A DNA stretch of 64,000 nucleotides from Ctena decussata. Taxonomy: Eukaryota; Mollusca; Bivalvia; Lucinida; Lucinidae. Below are positions 23,311-35,600 of the stretch, piece after piece. The stretch's first letter is position 1. The number at the start of each line of letters is the position of its first letter. Under the pieces are notes generated by a model. It was given only the letters and a program-made list of their open reading frames with translations, made no database searches and was not told the origin of the DNA. The stretch lies in contig OZ022499.1 of the NCBI GenBank assembly GCA_963989385.1, positions 34,092,993 through 34,156,992 of the forward strand, read 5' to 3'. The translations under genes and the position numbers were made by a program.

Positions 23311-25020
23311 AATATAAGAGAGAATATATACATAAGGCAAAACATCATTATTTCCAAATAAGAACGTGATAAAACCTCTCATTCCTTTTGAAACAAGAAC
23401 AAGTAAATTGTTATCAAATTGTATCCCATCCCGTTGAATAGGACAATATTCCCAAAAGTGGGACCAAGCCTTATAAACATCAACTTCGACGATATGGGAT
23501 ATCTGATGCGACCTAAGCCTTGCTAAAGGCTTAGAAATTAACATATTTTGACTTCTCAAAAATTTTCTTGAATATACATATTTTTCTTCTTCGTGCTAGT
23601 CTATAGGCATGGGGCTGATTTCATATCTCAGACAAACCCACGAGAGAAAAAATCATTTCTAAACTAGCCAAACATCGAGCATGAAACTGAAGAAAAATAT
23701 ACATGTGACAAATAATTTGATATATCCGACTGAAGGAAGTCTAATACGACCTCAGCTTTTAGCATACGAAATTGCGCTTATGACGTTAATGTTACCTTTG
23801 TATTACTTATGTACATGTATAAGCTGAAGGTATTTGAATTATGGTAAATAGAACAATACGAATAAAACAATAAAATAGTTTTTGGCTATAATCAAATTCG
23901 ATTTTTGGAGGTTTTGGACCCGTTGAATTGAAACATTTGGATCCTAATTATTGCAGAGTTTGAAATTGTGGCCAAAAGAAAGAAAAGAAAAACTAAATCT
24001 ATGATTTCCTTTGGTATGAGTTTGTAATGTAAAGACTGGTATATAGTTTTCCAAGTATCGACAGATAAGGTAAGTTATTGAATTGACCGTTCGTCAGAGC
24101 AACAGTGGTCCAATAGTTCTTGAAAACCGTTTGCTCTAAATGAACAAAAGTAACACTGTCGAGCAAACTCATTATATCGGGAAGAAAATATGTAAAACCT
24201 TAATCATTTAAGATATTCTCAATGTGCAGTTATATTTACTAATAGAATGGTTTTAATGCAAACAGACAAACGACTATAACCGACTGCCATCGGTTTCTCA
24301 GATGACTATCAGTACAAAACATAAGTGTCAGTCTATGCACAGCTGTTCAGCTGCAACTGAATCTAGTATCATTTTTACAACCAGTCAGAAAGAGCAATGC
24401 TTTGGTCAAACTAGACGTCACAATTTTTGTCAAAAAAGCGTTAGCTCGGCGTATATGGGTTCGCTAATTCGCCATATTTTCGTCTATTATGTATTTGCAA
24501 CTCGCCGTGCACTTCAAACTACCACAGCCTGTCTGCAAATGAATTAAACTTTCAAAATAAACATGTTATAACCAATTTATCTAGAGTTGTCTCTTTAATG
24601 TATATTTGCCTAACTTATAATCGACTTATTTATTAGGTGGTATGTAATTGTCAAACAATACTGAATCGTTTTTCATGAACTATACTCTAACATGGATGGA
24701 AGGTTCTACTGATTTCGCTAAATATTCTGTAAAATCTTACATTGCTTTCACATTAACAATTTCAGTCTGAAAGCTTTTTCAGTTACAGATACACACTTAA
24801 CGGTTTATAACATTTGGATGATGATAAGGCTTGATAAAAGCCATGGTGACCTTTCTAACTCGGTGTACTTTATTGCAACTAGCATTTATGGAGGCGTGCA
24901 CGAATGGACACAGTGGATATATCAATAACAACATAGCAACAAACAACATATAAAACAACAAAGAAGAACCAAAACAGGAGTGATCCTTTCGGACATCCAG
25001 CAACGAAATTAATGCAGGCT
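23311..25020. other. No recognised gene
   Basis: AT-rich sequence; nothing beyond short random open frames. Confidence 0.4.
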
Positions 25021-25279
25021 GGGGTTGGGGGAGGGTGGGGAAGGGGGGGGGGGCTTTAACTAGTTTTGTGGTCGACCAATTCGATTAGCTCCTACAGATT
25101 ACATCAATTAAGCCGACACTTAGTAATTAGTAAGGGTAGGACGTGGAGTAGCGCATGATCAAGACACTAATTCTCGGTTCCCGGTTCCCAATCTTTAGTT
25201 TCCGATTTTATTATTTTCTTGCATATTAACAAAGTGGTATTAATAACCACGGGCCTATCACACTGACTCGATTGCATCA

Positions 25280-25691
25280 TCATCAACTTGAAATTAAAGA
25301 TACCACAGAGTCCAGTTCATCTGCTTCATACTTAGATTGCTATCTCTATATTGACAATGGAAAGCTTGTTACTAGGCTTTATTACAAGAGGGACGACTTC
25401 AACTTTCCCATAGTTAACTTTCCATTTCTGAATAGTAATATCCCTTCGGCACCTGCATACGGAGTTTATGTTTCTCAACTAGTCCGCTATGCTAGGGCCT
25501 GTTTCAAATATCAAGACTTTGTTGAAAGAGGGAAGCTACTCACTCAGAAACTGTTGAAGCAGGGTTATCATAAAACAAAGCTTGTGTCGACAGTTAAAAA
25601 GTTTTATGGGAGACACCATGACCTTGTTGATCCCTACAATGTGGCCGTTTCTAAACTAATCTCCGATTTGATGGCCTCAGCCGAAGCTTAG
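25280..25691 (+). pseudogene. Reverse-transcriptase element fragment (C-terminal part)
   Basis: About 135 residues resemble the C-terminal half of the RT element at 30643-31572: LEIKDTTES, YYKRDDFNFPIVNFPFLNSN, AYGVYVSQLVRYARA, KLLKQGYHKTKL and KKFYGRHHDL. The catalytic palm motifs are missing, so it is a 5'-truncated remnant. The family looks Penelope-like, a call made from the protein pattern alone. It differs clearly from the other two copies, so it is a separate lineage. Confidence 0.75.
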
Positions 25692-26555
25692 TTAAGCTTT
25701 CAAATACCGGACTTTCAATTTCACTGACTTTTTCCACAGATACATAGTTATGGCGGGTGTATTATAATAGGCAGGTGATGCTTACTACCCCGCGGGCACA
25801 TGATCACACCTCTGTTTTGGGGTCCATGTCTGTGTATCTAAAATATTCCGGAATTGTCTATGTTTAACTGACCTACGAGTTCGGACTTATGATTTGGGTA
25901 CTTTGACCACTATCATATCTGACCCCATGTTATATGCCAGAACCCCCCCCCCCAATATTCTAGCAAAATTGTCAAATTGAATATTATTGAATAAGGAACC
26001 GGGAACTGGACCCTTATTGCCGATTTGTAGTTTTCAAATATCGACAATTTTAGACCATTTACGGAACCAGGAATTAGACTAACGGCACCTGGCTTCCGGT
26101 TTCCGATCCTCAATTTCCTATTACGATTTTTTCTTTTCATATCAACGAAGATGTGTACAAACCGACAGGAGAATCACAGTAACGCAATTGGAATATAATA
26201 ATATAGCTAACACCATGTATATATCTCCAAACAGATATTTCGAGCAAAATAGTCCAACTAATTTTTTTTTCAATGAGAAAAAGAAACTGTTTGCTTGTTG
26301 CAGGTTTGCAGTTCTCAAACGTCATTGATTTATTTCGAAATAAGGGACAAGGAACTAGTTCCCGGTTCCCGATCCTCAGTTTCCATTTTTTTCCTTCCAC
26401 ATTTATAAAGTAGTATTGATAACACAAAAGAATCACATTTACTAGATTGAATCATCAGAATATGCCTAACAGCAGGTTTTATTTTTGCAAAATAGTCAAA
26501 ACCTAATACAGTTAAATTAGGAACTGGTTCCCAGTTTACCGGCACTTTGTGCCAG

Positions 26556-26748
26556 TGTTTCATTCCATATCGGGCCGTCTCCCAGAGCGAGCGAGAAAGG
26601 AAAGAGAAATGATAGACAAGTGAAAAAATCCAAACAACCCCTGCCTCCACCTACTGCAAGCACAGTAGACTCTTGCTTTACTTTTATCCACATATGTAGG
26701 ACGCCCCGGCACTGTAAGATATAACAAGCACGATCGCCCGACTACCTA
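26556..26748. repeat. About 190-bp repeat, copy 1
   Basis: It shares CATATCG-GCCGTCTCCCAGA, CAAGCACAGTAG and the end ATCGCCCGAC with 35178-35366. Confidence 0.65.
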
Positions 26749-27306
26749 CTCCGTCACGACTGACTGGCAATGAAGTGTTTATTTTCTTTTTGCCTCTGAC
26801 TAATTTTACCTGTGCATGACTTTGTATGATTTCTGTCTGCCATAGAGAGCCTTGTATTCGTGCAGATGAAACGCAATTGTTGTGGTTTGTTTAGAAAATC
26901 AACCGAAACTTCAAATACAGCTTTACAGCAACCGCGTATCGTCCAGTTTCCTGCACGTAAAAAAAGCGCACGTTCAGAGCCGCTAATCAAGCGTTTAAAT
27001 AAGTAATTTGACTTTAGCAAATTAATGTATCTTGAGACCAAATAGCGCATGCAAAAATTCAGGCCTGAGCTAAGAGAAATGAGTGGAATATATGCATTCA
27101 AAAACGTAAACTTATAATTCCAACTCAATTTTCTATTGCTAATTTAACGCAATTTGATTGGTCAAGAGCTTACAGAAAACGGCGTTTATACTTCGATAAA
27201 TTCCTTGAACCGGAAATCGGGAACTACTTGGACTATTTTCTTTGTGCCAGTTTCTAAAATACTCTGTATAGCTGGACATTTTTAAGATTAAAATGACCGA
27301 GTTGGT

Positions 27307-27474
27307 ATTATAAGAAATGAAAATTGTATTTTGTGGATTTTATTGATGTGTAAACGCCGGCGAATCACTCACAAACTTAACATAAAGCCCTTTGGGCTTT
27401 ATTCAGTTTGTGAGTAATTCGCCGGCGTTTACACATCGATAAAATCCACAAAAAATAAAATTCATTCTTATATT
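27307..27474. mobile_element. Palindromic MITE, GCCGGCG type
   Basis: Near-perfect arms of about 80 bp (TGTAAACGCCGGCGAAT, CACTCACAAACT, AAAGCCC) fold around a three-base centre at CCCTTTGGG. No coding content. Confidence 0.85.
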
Positions 27475-27614
27475 ATTTGCCTCTCAGTACAGTTATATAA
27501 GAAACCGGTTCCTTGAGAATCACATTAACGCCAGCAAAATAATAAAAAAACATTTTTTTCTTCAATATTAAGGAACATGAAACTGGTTTCTTGTTGCTGA
27601 TTTGCAGTTCTCAA

Positions 27615-29126
27615 GCTTAGGGCCCAGTCTCACTGTCAGTTTTTTAGGGCTAGGTTTTTCTGTGTTTCCCACCCTACGTTTGTATCCCGTTTTGTAGGTA
27701 TTTCGGTGTTACTACGTGTCTAATACGTTTCTAATACGTTAAACTACGATTTACCTCGTATTATCCGGTTATCAAACGGCTTTGTGTCACGCCTTTAGAA
27801 GGGATGAGAACAGTTTACTTACCAACTACGATTCCGTACGTTTTACTAAGGACTATTAGGTAGTGTCCGGTATAACTGCCTAGTCAAAGTGAGGTTTGAG
27901 TAGGTATCGGAAAACATACCAAATCGTAATAAAACGAAGAATAAACGTCACAAAACGTACTAAGACGTGGGAAAAGCGTTTCTAATGCGTAGAAGTACGT
28001 AGAGAACCTTCACGTATGGCTACGCAATTGCACGTATTTGTAACGTTACCACTACGTTCTTGTACCTTTAGACTACGTTTCAATACGATTTTAATACGAA
28101 CACAGTAAGTATTTCGAAATGCTACGTTTAAGTTGAATTTTTAATTCAAACGAAGCTATGCCACGTATGTAGCTGTATATATCCGTATATAATACGTATT
28201 CACTACGATTTTATACGCATATTCTCGTTTTGGTATGTTTTGAATACGTAGAAAAACCTAGTCCTCAATACGTGACAGTAAGACTGAGTTAGAGGATCCC
28301 TAGGTTATTCTTGTTACGTTTTTGTACGTATTTAATGCGTTTTGATTACGTTTAAAGGTAGGTTCCTGTACTTTGGAATGCATCATAATTTTGATGAACT
28401 TTTGTCCAAGTTGTTGGAAAGCATTTATAAAAGGGGATTAATAAGTTTCACTAAAAAGTGTAAATCAAAAAAATATTAGGAAAGTTGTTTTGCAAGGGAT
28501 TTTCTAACTCTGCTTCGCACACCAGTTAGCGCTATTTTTAGTTCGCGCCAAATATAGATAATGCAGCTGATGTCATGCTGCATTGCATTTTGGGATAGTT
28601 TTAACCCATCCGCCATGCCAGGACCTCTAGGAGAGCTCACGTCAAGGGAAAATTGAATTGAATTTTGGAGAATGGCATCAGAAATCGCACACTTATAGAC
28701 ATAATAAACATAGTTATTTTTAGAACTGGAATTCCAACGAAAGAAAATAAACCAAAAGAGAAAACGACTATTTGCTTCAACATCTGACGAGTTTCTCAGT
28801 AGCAACAAATTCAGAAAAATAAGAGAATTCAATACTGCTCAGAAAAAGACGAAATTATTTTGTGGACATAATTGACATCGCTAACCCAGGAACCTACCTT
28901 TAAGTATTTTTTGACCACGTTTAACTACGTTTTACTGGGGATACGTTACGTATATCAAAATGCCATTTATGAGTTAAACATTCTAAATAAAACTTTACTA
29001 GGCCAAGTATTTAGTTACATTTATATACGTATTCACTACGATGTACAACGTATACTGCCGCTTTGCCACTTTTAAAACGTTGTAAAGCCTAGCCCTCAAA
29101 ACGTGAGGGTGAGACTGTGGCTTTAG
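27615..29126. mobile_element. TACG-dense element with nested inverted repeats
   Basis: The outer ends are inverted: CAGTCTCACTGTCAG ... GGGCTAGG at the left, CCTAGCCCTC ... GGTGAGACTG at the right. A further end-like copy (CCTAGTCCTCAATACGTGAC) lies near 28258. A perfect inner inverted pair, AAAGGTAGGTTCCTG at 28354 and its complement at 28887, brackets about 520 bp of different sequence. Between 27660 and 28360 TACG/CGTA occurs more than 25 times. No transposase is recognised. Confidence 0.7.
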
Positions 29127-29139
29127 TTTATTTATTTTG

Positions 29140-30000
29140 GAAATGAAAAACAAGTCACTAGTTCCCGGTTGCCGGATTCCGATCCTCCGTTTTGGATTAT
29201 TATTTTTCCTTCCATATTTATAAAGTTGTATTCATAACAACGAGAGAATTACATTTCCTCGATTGCAACATAATAAAAGGCCTCACCTATGTATTTCTTT
29301 GCAGTTCTTAGTTCAAAATAAGGAATAAGGAACCATATTTACGAAATAATTGTCATATCCATGGGAGAATCACTTTCAGACACTGCATCATCATAAAATT
29401 CCTAGCAACACCATGTTATATGCCAAACATTAAATATTCTTGGCAAATAACTCAAACCCAATGTAGTTAAATAAGGAACTGGCAACTAGTTCCTTGCTGG
29501 CGTTTTGCAGTTTTCAAACATTGACGATTTTTGACCATATAAGAAACCAGGTTCCCGGTTCCTGATCCTCGGGTTCCTGATCCTCAATTCCCGATTACTA
29601 TTTTTCTTGTCACATTTACGAAGGAATATTCTTAACGATAGGAGAATCATATTAACGCCATTGCAATGTAATAGTAATATGCCTTACACCATGTTTATGT
29701 CTCAAAGCAGATTTTTCGTGAAAAATAAACAAAGCCCAAAATTTTTCAGAAAGAGACAGGGAACTTGTTGGCGATTTGCAGTTCTCAAACGTCGTTCTTT
29801 TATTCGAAATAAGGAACAAGGAACTAGTTCCCGGTTCCTGGTTCTCGATCTACTGTTTCGGATTATTATTTTGTCCTTCCATATTTATAAAGAGACAATT
29901 ATGACCACGAGAGGATCTCATTTACTCTATTGCATCATCAAAATATGCCTAATACTTATAGGTTATTGAATTTATATTGTGAAATAATCGGCACTCTTTC
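29140..30000. repeat. Array marked by GGAACTAGTTCCCGGTTCC, right part
   Basis: Units near 29141, 29540 and 29816 (spacing about 400 and 276) carry ACTAGTTCCCGGTT, ATTTATAAAG and AGAGAATCACATT-like phrases as in the left part. Confidence 0.7.
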
Positions 30001-30046
30001 ATATGGCGAAGGAAGCACGAGCTCATTATTCAAACTGTATTTTATT

Positions 30047-30205
30047 TCGAATGCAGAGCTCAATGTTGATCTCACAGCTAGATATTGAAGATGAACATTT
30101 TCGAATGCAGAGCTGAATTTTGATCTCACAAATCGATACTGAAGATAAATGTTTTCGAATGCAGAGCTGAATATCGGTCTCACAGCTCGATATTCAAAGT
30201 GTATA
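30047..30205. repeat. Three tandem units of about 53 bp
   Basis: TTCGAATGCAGAGCT starts units at 30047, 30099 and 30153, each followed by GATCTCACA and GATATTGAAGAT-like sequence. A further degenerate unit near 30600 (ATGCAGAGCTGAATACCGAT) lies beyond the next element. Confidence 0.8.
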
Positions 30206-30412
30206 TTGTATTTTATCATATGACGTCGCATCTGAGAGTGTTATAAAGCCATTCATTAAAATTGATAATCCACTAGTGGATTAAATATGCAAATTACGTC
30301 GTAGCGTTATGCGTTGACGTCCATGAAAACGTCGTTTTTTCTAATGGGGGAAATCATGACGTTTTAGTGCAAATCTTGGCAATAAAATGCGATTTTAGTG
30401 TCATATGATAAA

Positions 30413-30556
30413 TAGATCTTGCATTCGTGCTCCTGTATTATTGGCTTTATTAAACTCGTTGGGAAAACCGATAAGATGCTCGGCAAAGCCTCGCATCTTA
30501 TCTTTTTCCCCAACTCGTTAATAAATTCAATAATACATGAGCACTCATGTAAGATC
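30413..30556. mobile_element. Palindromic MITE within the 53-bp repeat region
   Basis: Arms AGATCTTGCAT-CGTGCTC-TGTATTATT and TAAACTCGTTGGG-AAA-GATAAGATGC are repeated in reverse around CTCGGCAAAGCCTC. About 144 bp, no coding content. Confidence 0.8.
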
Positions 30557-30642
30557 CTCTATGAAGGTAGAGCTTAACATCGATCCCACACTCTTTATTT
30601 TTATATGCAGAGCTGAATACCGATTTCGATCCCAGTGCCAAA

Positions 30643-31572
30643 ATGTTTTGGTCTTGCCAAAATGTTTGTGATGCTTTAGTTTATCTTCTAGATAACATTT
30701 TCATCAGATTCGGTACTAAGTTACACAGACAAATTATAGGAATTCCGATGGGTACTAATTGCGCTCCTCTTGTAGCAGATTTGTTTCTATTTTGCTATGA
30801 AAGAGACTTTATGATGTCTCTTTCTGATGATACTCAAGCTCATGTCCTTGAAGCATTCAACTCAACGTCTAGATACTTGGACGACCTTTTAAATATTGAC
30901 AACCCTTATTTTGAAGAAATGGTTAGTCAAATTTATCCTGCTGAATTGCAGTTAAATAAAGCAAATACTTTTGATACCGAGGCCCCATTTTTGGATTTAC
31001 ATTTATCTATTTTAGATGGATTTGTTTCATCTAAAATTTATGACAAACGCGATGATTTTGATTTCGACATTGTTAATTTTCCGTTTTTGGATGGTGATGT
31101 TCCCCGCATCACTTCTTATGGTGTTTACATTTCTCAGCTTATTCGCTTCGCTAGGGTGTCTAGTCATCTGGCTGACTTCAATGCTCGTAATAGAAGTTTG
31201 ACTGCCAAGCTTTTACAGCAGGGGTATCGGTATCATAAACTTCGGAAAGCTTTTTCTAAATTTCATCGTAGACACTTTGAATTGGTTTCTAAATATAATA
31301 TAGGGTTAAGGTCACTTTTGCAACAAGGCCTATCGGAACCTGAATTTTATGGTGACTTAGTATATAAATTACGCAAAATCGTAGGGAAAACAGAATTTCC
31401 CGATCAATTTAAGAAAAATATCATACGATTTAAACGCATTGGCTATAACATAGATGTAATGCGACAGTCTGCATGCTTAGTGGTTAACCCAATCACGGTT
31501 GACAACTTTGCTGTCCTCTTTAATTGCACGCCGGTGGGTCGGGGTTCAGACTCTATGATAGCCCCTACATAA
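30643..31572 (+). CDS. Reverse-transcriptase element ORF, 5'-truncated
   Basis: A 309-codon frame encodes the palm and thumb part of a retroelement reverse transcriptase. RT motif 4-like GIPMGTNCAPLVADLFLFCY is near residues 33-52. The catalytic box YLDD is at residues 78-81. After it come the family blocks IYDKRDDFDFDIVNFPFLDG, SYGVYISQLIRFARVSS and a C-terminal CLVVNPITVDNFAVLFNC. The finger region before GIPMG is too short, and no endonuclease is attached, so the element is truncated at its 5' side. The protein style is close to Penelope-like RTs; a different RT clade is possible. The frame has no stop, which suggests a fairly recent insertion, supported by a near-identical inverted copy at 53.6-54.9 kb. 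Confidence 0.85.
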   Translation: MFWSCQNVCDALVYLLDNIFIRFGTKLHRQIIGIPMGTNCAPLVADLFLFCYERDFMMSLSDDTQAHVLEAFNSTSRYLDDLLNIDNPYFEEMVSQIYPAELQLNKANTFDTEAPFLDLHLSILDGFVSSKIYDKRDDFDFDIVNFPFLDGDVPRITSYGVYISQLIRFARVSSHLADFNARNRSLTAKLLQQGYRYHKLRKAFSKFHRRHFELVSKYNIGLRSLLQQGLSEPEFYGDLVYKLRKIVGKTEFPDQFKKNIIRFKRIGYNIDVMRQSACLVVNPITVDNFAVLFNCTPVGRGSDSMIAPT

Positions 31573-32254
31573 AGCTATATATTAGTTGGTTGGGGCCGGA
31601 TGTTTGTCTGTTTCTTGGCCCACCGGGGTTCAACTGGTGGTCTTCTTTTGCTCCAGTACTCCAGTGGGGTTGCTGACGCCCCAGGGATCTCCGGGTGTCT
31701 CAACACGTTTTGGCTGTCGAGTCCTCATCCTTGCTCCATCACGGTCTTTTCTTGATCTTAATTGTTGACCGTGATGACTCTCTGATGAGTTAGGGGACCT
31801 CCATACGAACCGAACTACCAACTAATTGTGTGCACCGCAGCGGAGGGTGAGGGTGAAGGTTTTGGCCCAGTAAAACCGGTTTAAACCCCCCAGTAGTTAT
31901 TACTGACCGTCCCAAGGCGGTACTTTTGTTGCGGTTGCATTTGTTTTATGTTCGGTGCTGTTTAATTTATTGTGTTCTCAGTTTAATCCTTCTATCATAA
32001 AAATAGAAAATAGGTAAAAATAATTGTTATATGTTCTTCATATAATTTGCTTAGTCCGTTGTAACCCGTCTGTTGGTCTAAATTATTTAGTTCAATAAAG
32101 ATAGCTGAGTTGCCATCTATTTGGGAAAGAGCTGCGGACTCGGCTTACTACTTGTTTTTTATTGTTTGTTGGGATGTCTTTGTCTATCTTTCCCTTTGAT
32201 GTTGGGGATAGGGTTTGGGATCTGATTCAGTCAGTTCCTGAAGTGTAGTTACTC
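31573..32254 (+). mobile_element. 3' untranslated part of the RT element
   Basis: This stretch is repeated in reverse at about 53551-54233, including CCGGTGGGTC, GGTCCAAAACC/TTTTGGCCCAG-like and AAGATAGCTGAGTTGCCA. It therefore belongs to the same element. The shared end is near 32254 (CCTGAAGTGTAGTTACTCTT). Short open frames here are not genes. Confidence 0.8.
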
Positions 32255-32463
32255 TTTAAATTTACACAAGATTACATCTTCACTTCGCAGTTGATCGGGT
32301 TCGAGTACTTGATTAATGTTCATGCGGACTCTTAACACAGACTGCGCAGATGCGCGGGCTGATCTTAGTCATCTCTGTCAGGACATGTTATGCGGTACCT
32401 TTGACACGAGACCAATGATTTTCTGTTCCATAAAGTATAAAACCTTTAAACAAGATTTATTTT

Positions 32464-32674
32464 TCAAACAAAATCTTTAACAACATTGTCAAAACCCTTT
32501 GAATTAATACAATAGTCAGTCAAAGCAAGTAACATTTTAATCCTGTTTGTTATGAGTTCCAGCTGAGACGGCTCAAGTAGTGGATATAAAGGATCATCTT
32601 TTGTCATCTCTTCAAATTCAGAAGGAAAAGTGTCTTTCAGCATGTGCAGTCGCTCAAAACTTCGTCTTCGTATG
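32464..32674 (-). CDS. FAM20-like: Kinase exon 7: C-terminal helices and stop
   Basis: The exon is 211 bases with acceptor TTGATTTCCAG. It encodes IRRRSFERL, PLLEPSQLELITNRI and LLALTDYCINSKGF, matching the FAM20 C-terminal helical bundle (IRxSTxxRL ... PVLxxxHLxxxDxRL ... VxxC). It ends in TGA. AATAAA follows within a few bases of the stop, a possible polyadenylation signal. Confidence 0.75.
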
Positions 32675-35600
32675 CTGGAAATCAAAGAATGATTTTTGGT
32701 TATATGACTCAGCAATAGCCTGCTATTGATGTTCTTTGCAAGCTTTTATAACTGCAATTAATTAACAAAAGAAAGCAAAGAGCACCCCCTCAAAAAAAAA
32801 AGGACACTAGAAATTTTGACTTCATTTAGTTATTCATGAGAACTACAGTCAACTCTCGATATGTTAAAGTTGAAGTTGATCTCAAACTACTGATATCTCA
32901 GAGTAAATTTTCTGGTCCTAGAAAATTTACTTTGAGGTATCAGTTGTTTGAAATATCCGGAGTTGAAATGTAAAAGAAAGATAAAAATTATGTCAAAACT
33001 ATAGTCTTTCATATAATAGGGTTCTTTGAGATATCAGTGTTTGAGATAACGAGAATTAACTGTAATGCGATGCACACAAATGCGACTTTGAATATGTTCT
33101 GATGGTTTCATTAGTTGGTAATTTTAAGGTAAATGAAAACACCTCAAGTTTTTGGTGGCTATTTTTGAAAGGGAGAAAGATCTTTTGTATCTTCCTGGTT
33201 GCTTTCCGAAACTTAACTTTCCGAAATGGATGATTCATTAAATGGAGAGAACTTACAAATAAAAAGAACTGAACTTTGATTTTTCAGCGTTCATCGTGTG
33301 ATGGAGCCAGTGGGCGGAGCTAAAATTCCATGAAGCGCGAAGCGCTTCTGGTAGAATTGTAGCGACGAAATTTACACTTTACTTTTAGACTCTTCCTGTG
33401 CTGTTTTCGTGATAATTTAATGTAGAATATGCAAAATATGCGTCGAAGAAAAGGTAGTTACGACGTATTCGGCCAAATATATAATACGTTAAACAGCGGT
33501 CGCCATACTGTGGCGTCAATCAGGCGGCACTACACTAAAATAAATCCCATAGCTCACAGTGCAAAATTCAGAAAAATATTCAACTTTCATAATAAAACCA
33601 ATCAGGGGCCGGCAAATATTCATTATACTCCTGAAAGCTCTCCCCCAAAGAGGCGGGGCTTGAGCATTTTTTTTTACTGTAGTGCAACCATCAATCGTTA
33701 CGTGGACGAAATCAAGACGTTTGTTTACCTTAGACGTCGCTTGACGACAACGTCACATGACCAACTGTCGTTCATCGGCGTATGAAGCCAGTTGCTCTAA
33801 AGGTTTACCTATGGGAAGTCAGTGGCAAGTGTAAATATTTTTCGATGCAGCCAATTCTTTCCAATATGAGGGTCATCCAGTAAGTCCTGCAAACTGAGTT
33901 TCAGGCAAATGATAACTAATAGCGAATCGAACGGTCCGCATTCCTCCACAGCATCTTTCCTTTTATTGAAGTCAACAATTTCCAGGAAGCTTGTGATGTT
34001 GGCAATGCCTTGCTAGGCAACGGAAGAATACGAGCAAGAGGGGTGCGACGGTAGCTTATAGTCGTCTGTTAAAGAACCAAATCTGAATTTTGCCGAGAGA
34101 CACGAAAAATAACACTGAAGTAAGTATACGCTACCAATTATAAGATAGTGCCGTCAGTCAAAATATTATTATTATTGTTCCAAGTAAAACTACCGAGTTT
34201 CTCGTGGTACAAAAATAACACATAAAATGAGCATTTCCGAAAGATACGTTCGCCAAAGATGAAGGACTTCCTAAAATATAAGACAATCATTTCAGAACAC
34301 GAATTATTATAATTTGAAAGAATTATAAACAAAAATGCGGAAATTTTCTTCCCCACACCTCTTGTAAAAACGTGTTTGTACATTTACCGGCCGTATCGCC
34401 TACACCTTAGCACTAAAACCGTTCCTATTTCTAAGAAAGGCATGTCACATACATGATATTTAGCATATACTGTCTATATTATGCGTTGAGAGGCGCGGTA
34501 GTCGAGTGGTTAGAGTGGCTCGGCTATTGCGCAGAAAGTCACCGGGAGGTCGTGAGTTCGCGGCTCACCGTCGCCATCCGATGACTGGAAAACCAGCAGT
34601 AAATGGGTGCCTTTTTCGAATTAGGGAAGGATAAGGCAGCGAAAGGAGAGAGATGGGCTCCGCCTTTCATCAGCTGTGCCCAAGATACAGTGGGTCTCTA
34701 ACCCCCACTGCCCCTACGGCTATTAGGCTATGGGAAACCTTTACCTTAACCTTTTTATGCGTTTCTATTCATGGTGTCATTTGATTACCAAAGAAGTTAT
34801 GTAGGCATTTGCAAAACTACTTGGATGACCCTCGTAAGTTGGTTGGTTGGTTGCTTGTGGTTTAACAGGTCTTTTTTATGTTTTTTATTTATTTTTTTTA
34901 GTCGCCTATATTGTGATTCCCCGTTTATCCTCCTCGTCAATAGGTATGAAGTGGGTCGGGGAGGGCCATCCCACTATTAGACCTTACAACCTGTATCATG
35001 TATATAACTATAATATTTCAGTTTCCGTCAAAAGAAATTTATATCTCTCATTCACTTCTCACACACCAATACCTAATGCCTTGATCAGATATTATTTTCA
35101 ACTATCTATACACACACACATATATATATATATATGCTTAAATGGTGTCATGTGAAAAGGTAACGGGTCTTTGAGACAGTATTTCAGTCCATATCGAGCC
35201 GTCTCCCAGAAAAAGGGGAAAAAGAGATGGTAGGCGAGAGAAAACAACACCACACGCATCTTATGCAAGCACAGTAGGCCATTGCCCTGCTATAAAAGTA
35301 CAAATTACTAAGACGCTCCGACACTGAAAGTTAACCATCACCATCGCCCGACCGCAACCGTCCCCACTTTCCTTTAAGAGAAGCTCTTTAAATTTTGCCG
35401 GTTAGGATTACCTCCCCTGAAAGAATTTCGTTTTAGCTCAAAGTGTATGATGTACCATGAGTTTGCCCCAATTTTGTCTAAGAAAGACACCCTTTTCATT
35501 TCCTGTTTGTTTCTCAGTATGACAAATCCCTTCCAAAATGGGGTCGTCTCAGGCCCGGATCCAGACCACCACATATTGGTGGGGCTATGGATAACTGGTG

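Larger units (their letters stand above)
25160..27610. repeat. Array marked by GGAACTAGTTCCCGGTTCC, left part
   Basis: Degenerate units carry GGTTCCCGGTTCC-GATCCTCAGTTTCC followed by TTCCATATTTATAAAGT-like, AGAATCACATTTA and GCATCATCAAAATATGCCT-like phrases. They appear near 25170, 26040, 26345, 26520 and 27505. The array resumes after the TACG-dense element (29140 onward). Confidence 0.7.

Noticed and set aside
26754..27128. 124-codon minus-strand frame
   Set aside because: No recognisable domain and no splice or start context.
28476..28832. 118-codon minus-strand frame inside the TACG-dense element
   Set aside because: No known transposase or other motif; could be chance in an AT-rich insert.
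30047..30205. CRISPR-like array
   Set aside because: Units are contiguous degenerate tandem copies with no unique spacers, in an animal genome.
31586..31821. Frames repeated at 53986-54177
   Set aside because: They lie in the 3' untranslated part of the RT element; conservation reflects element identity.
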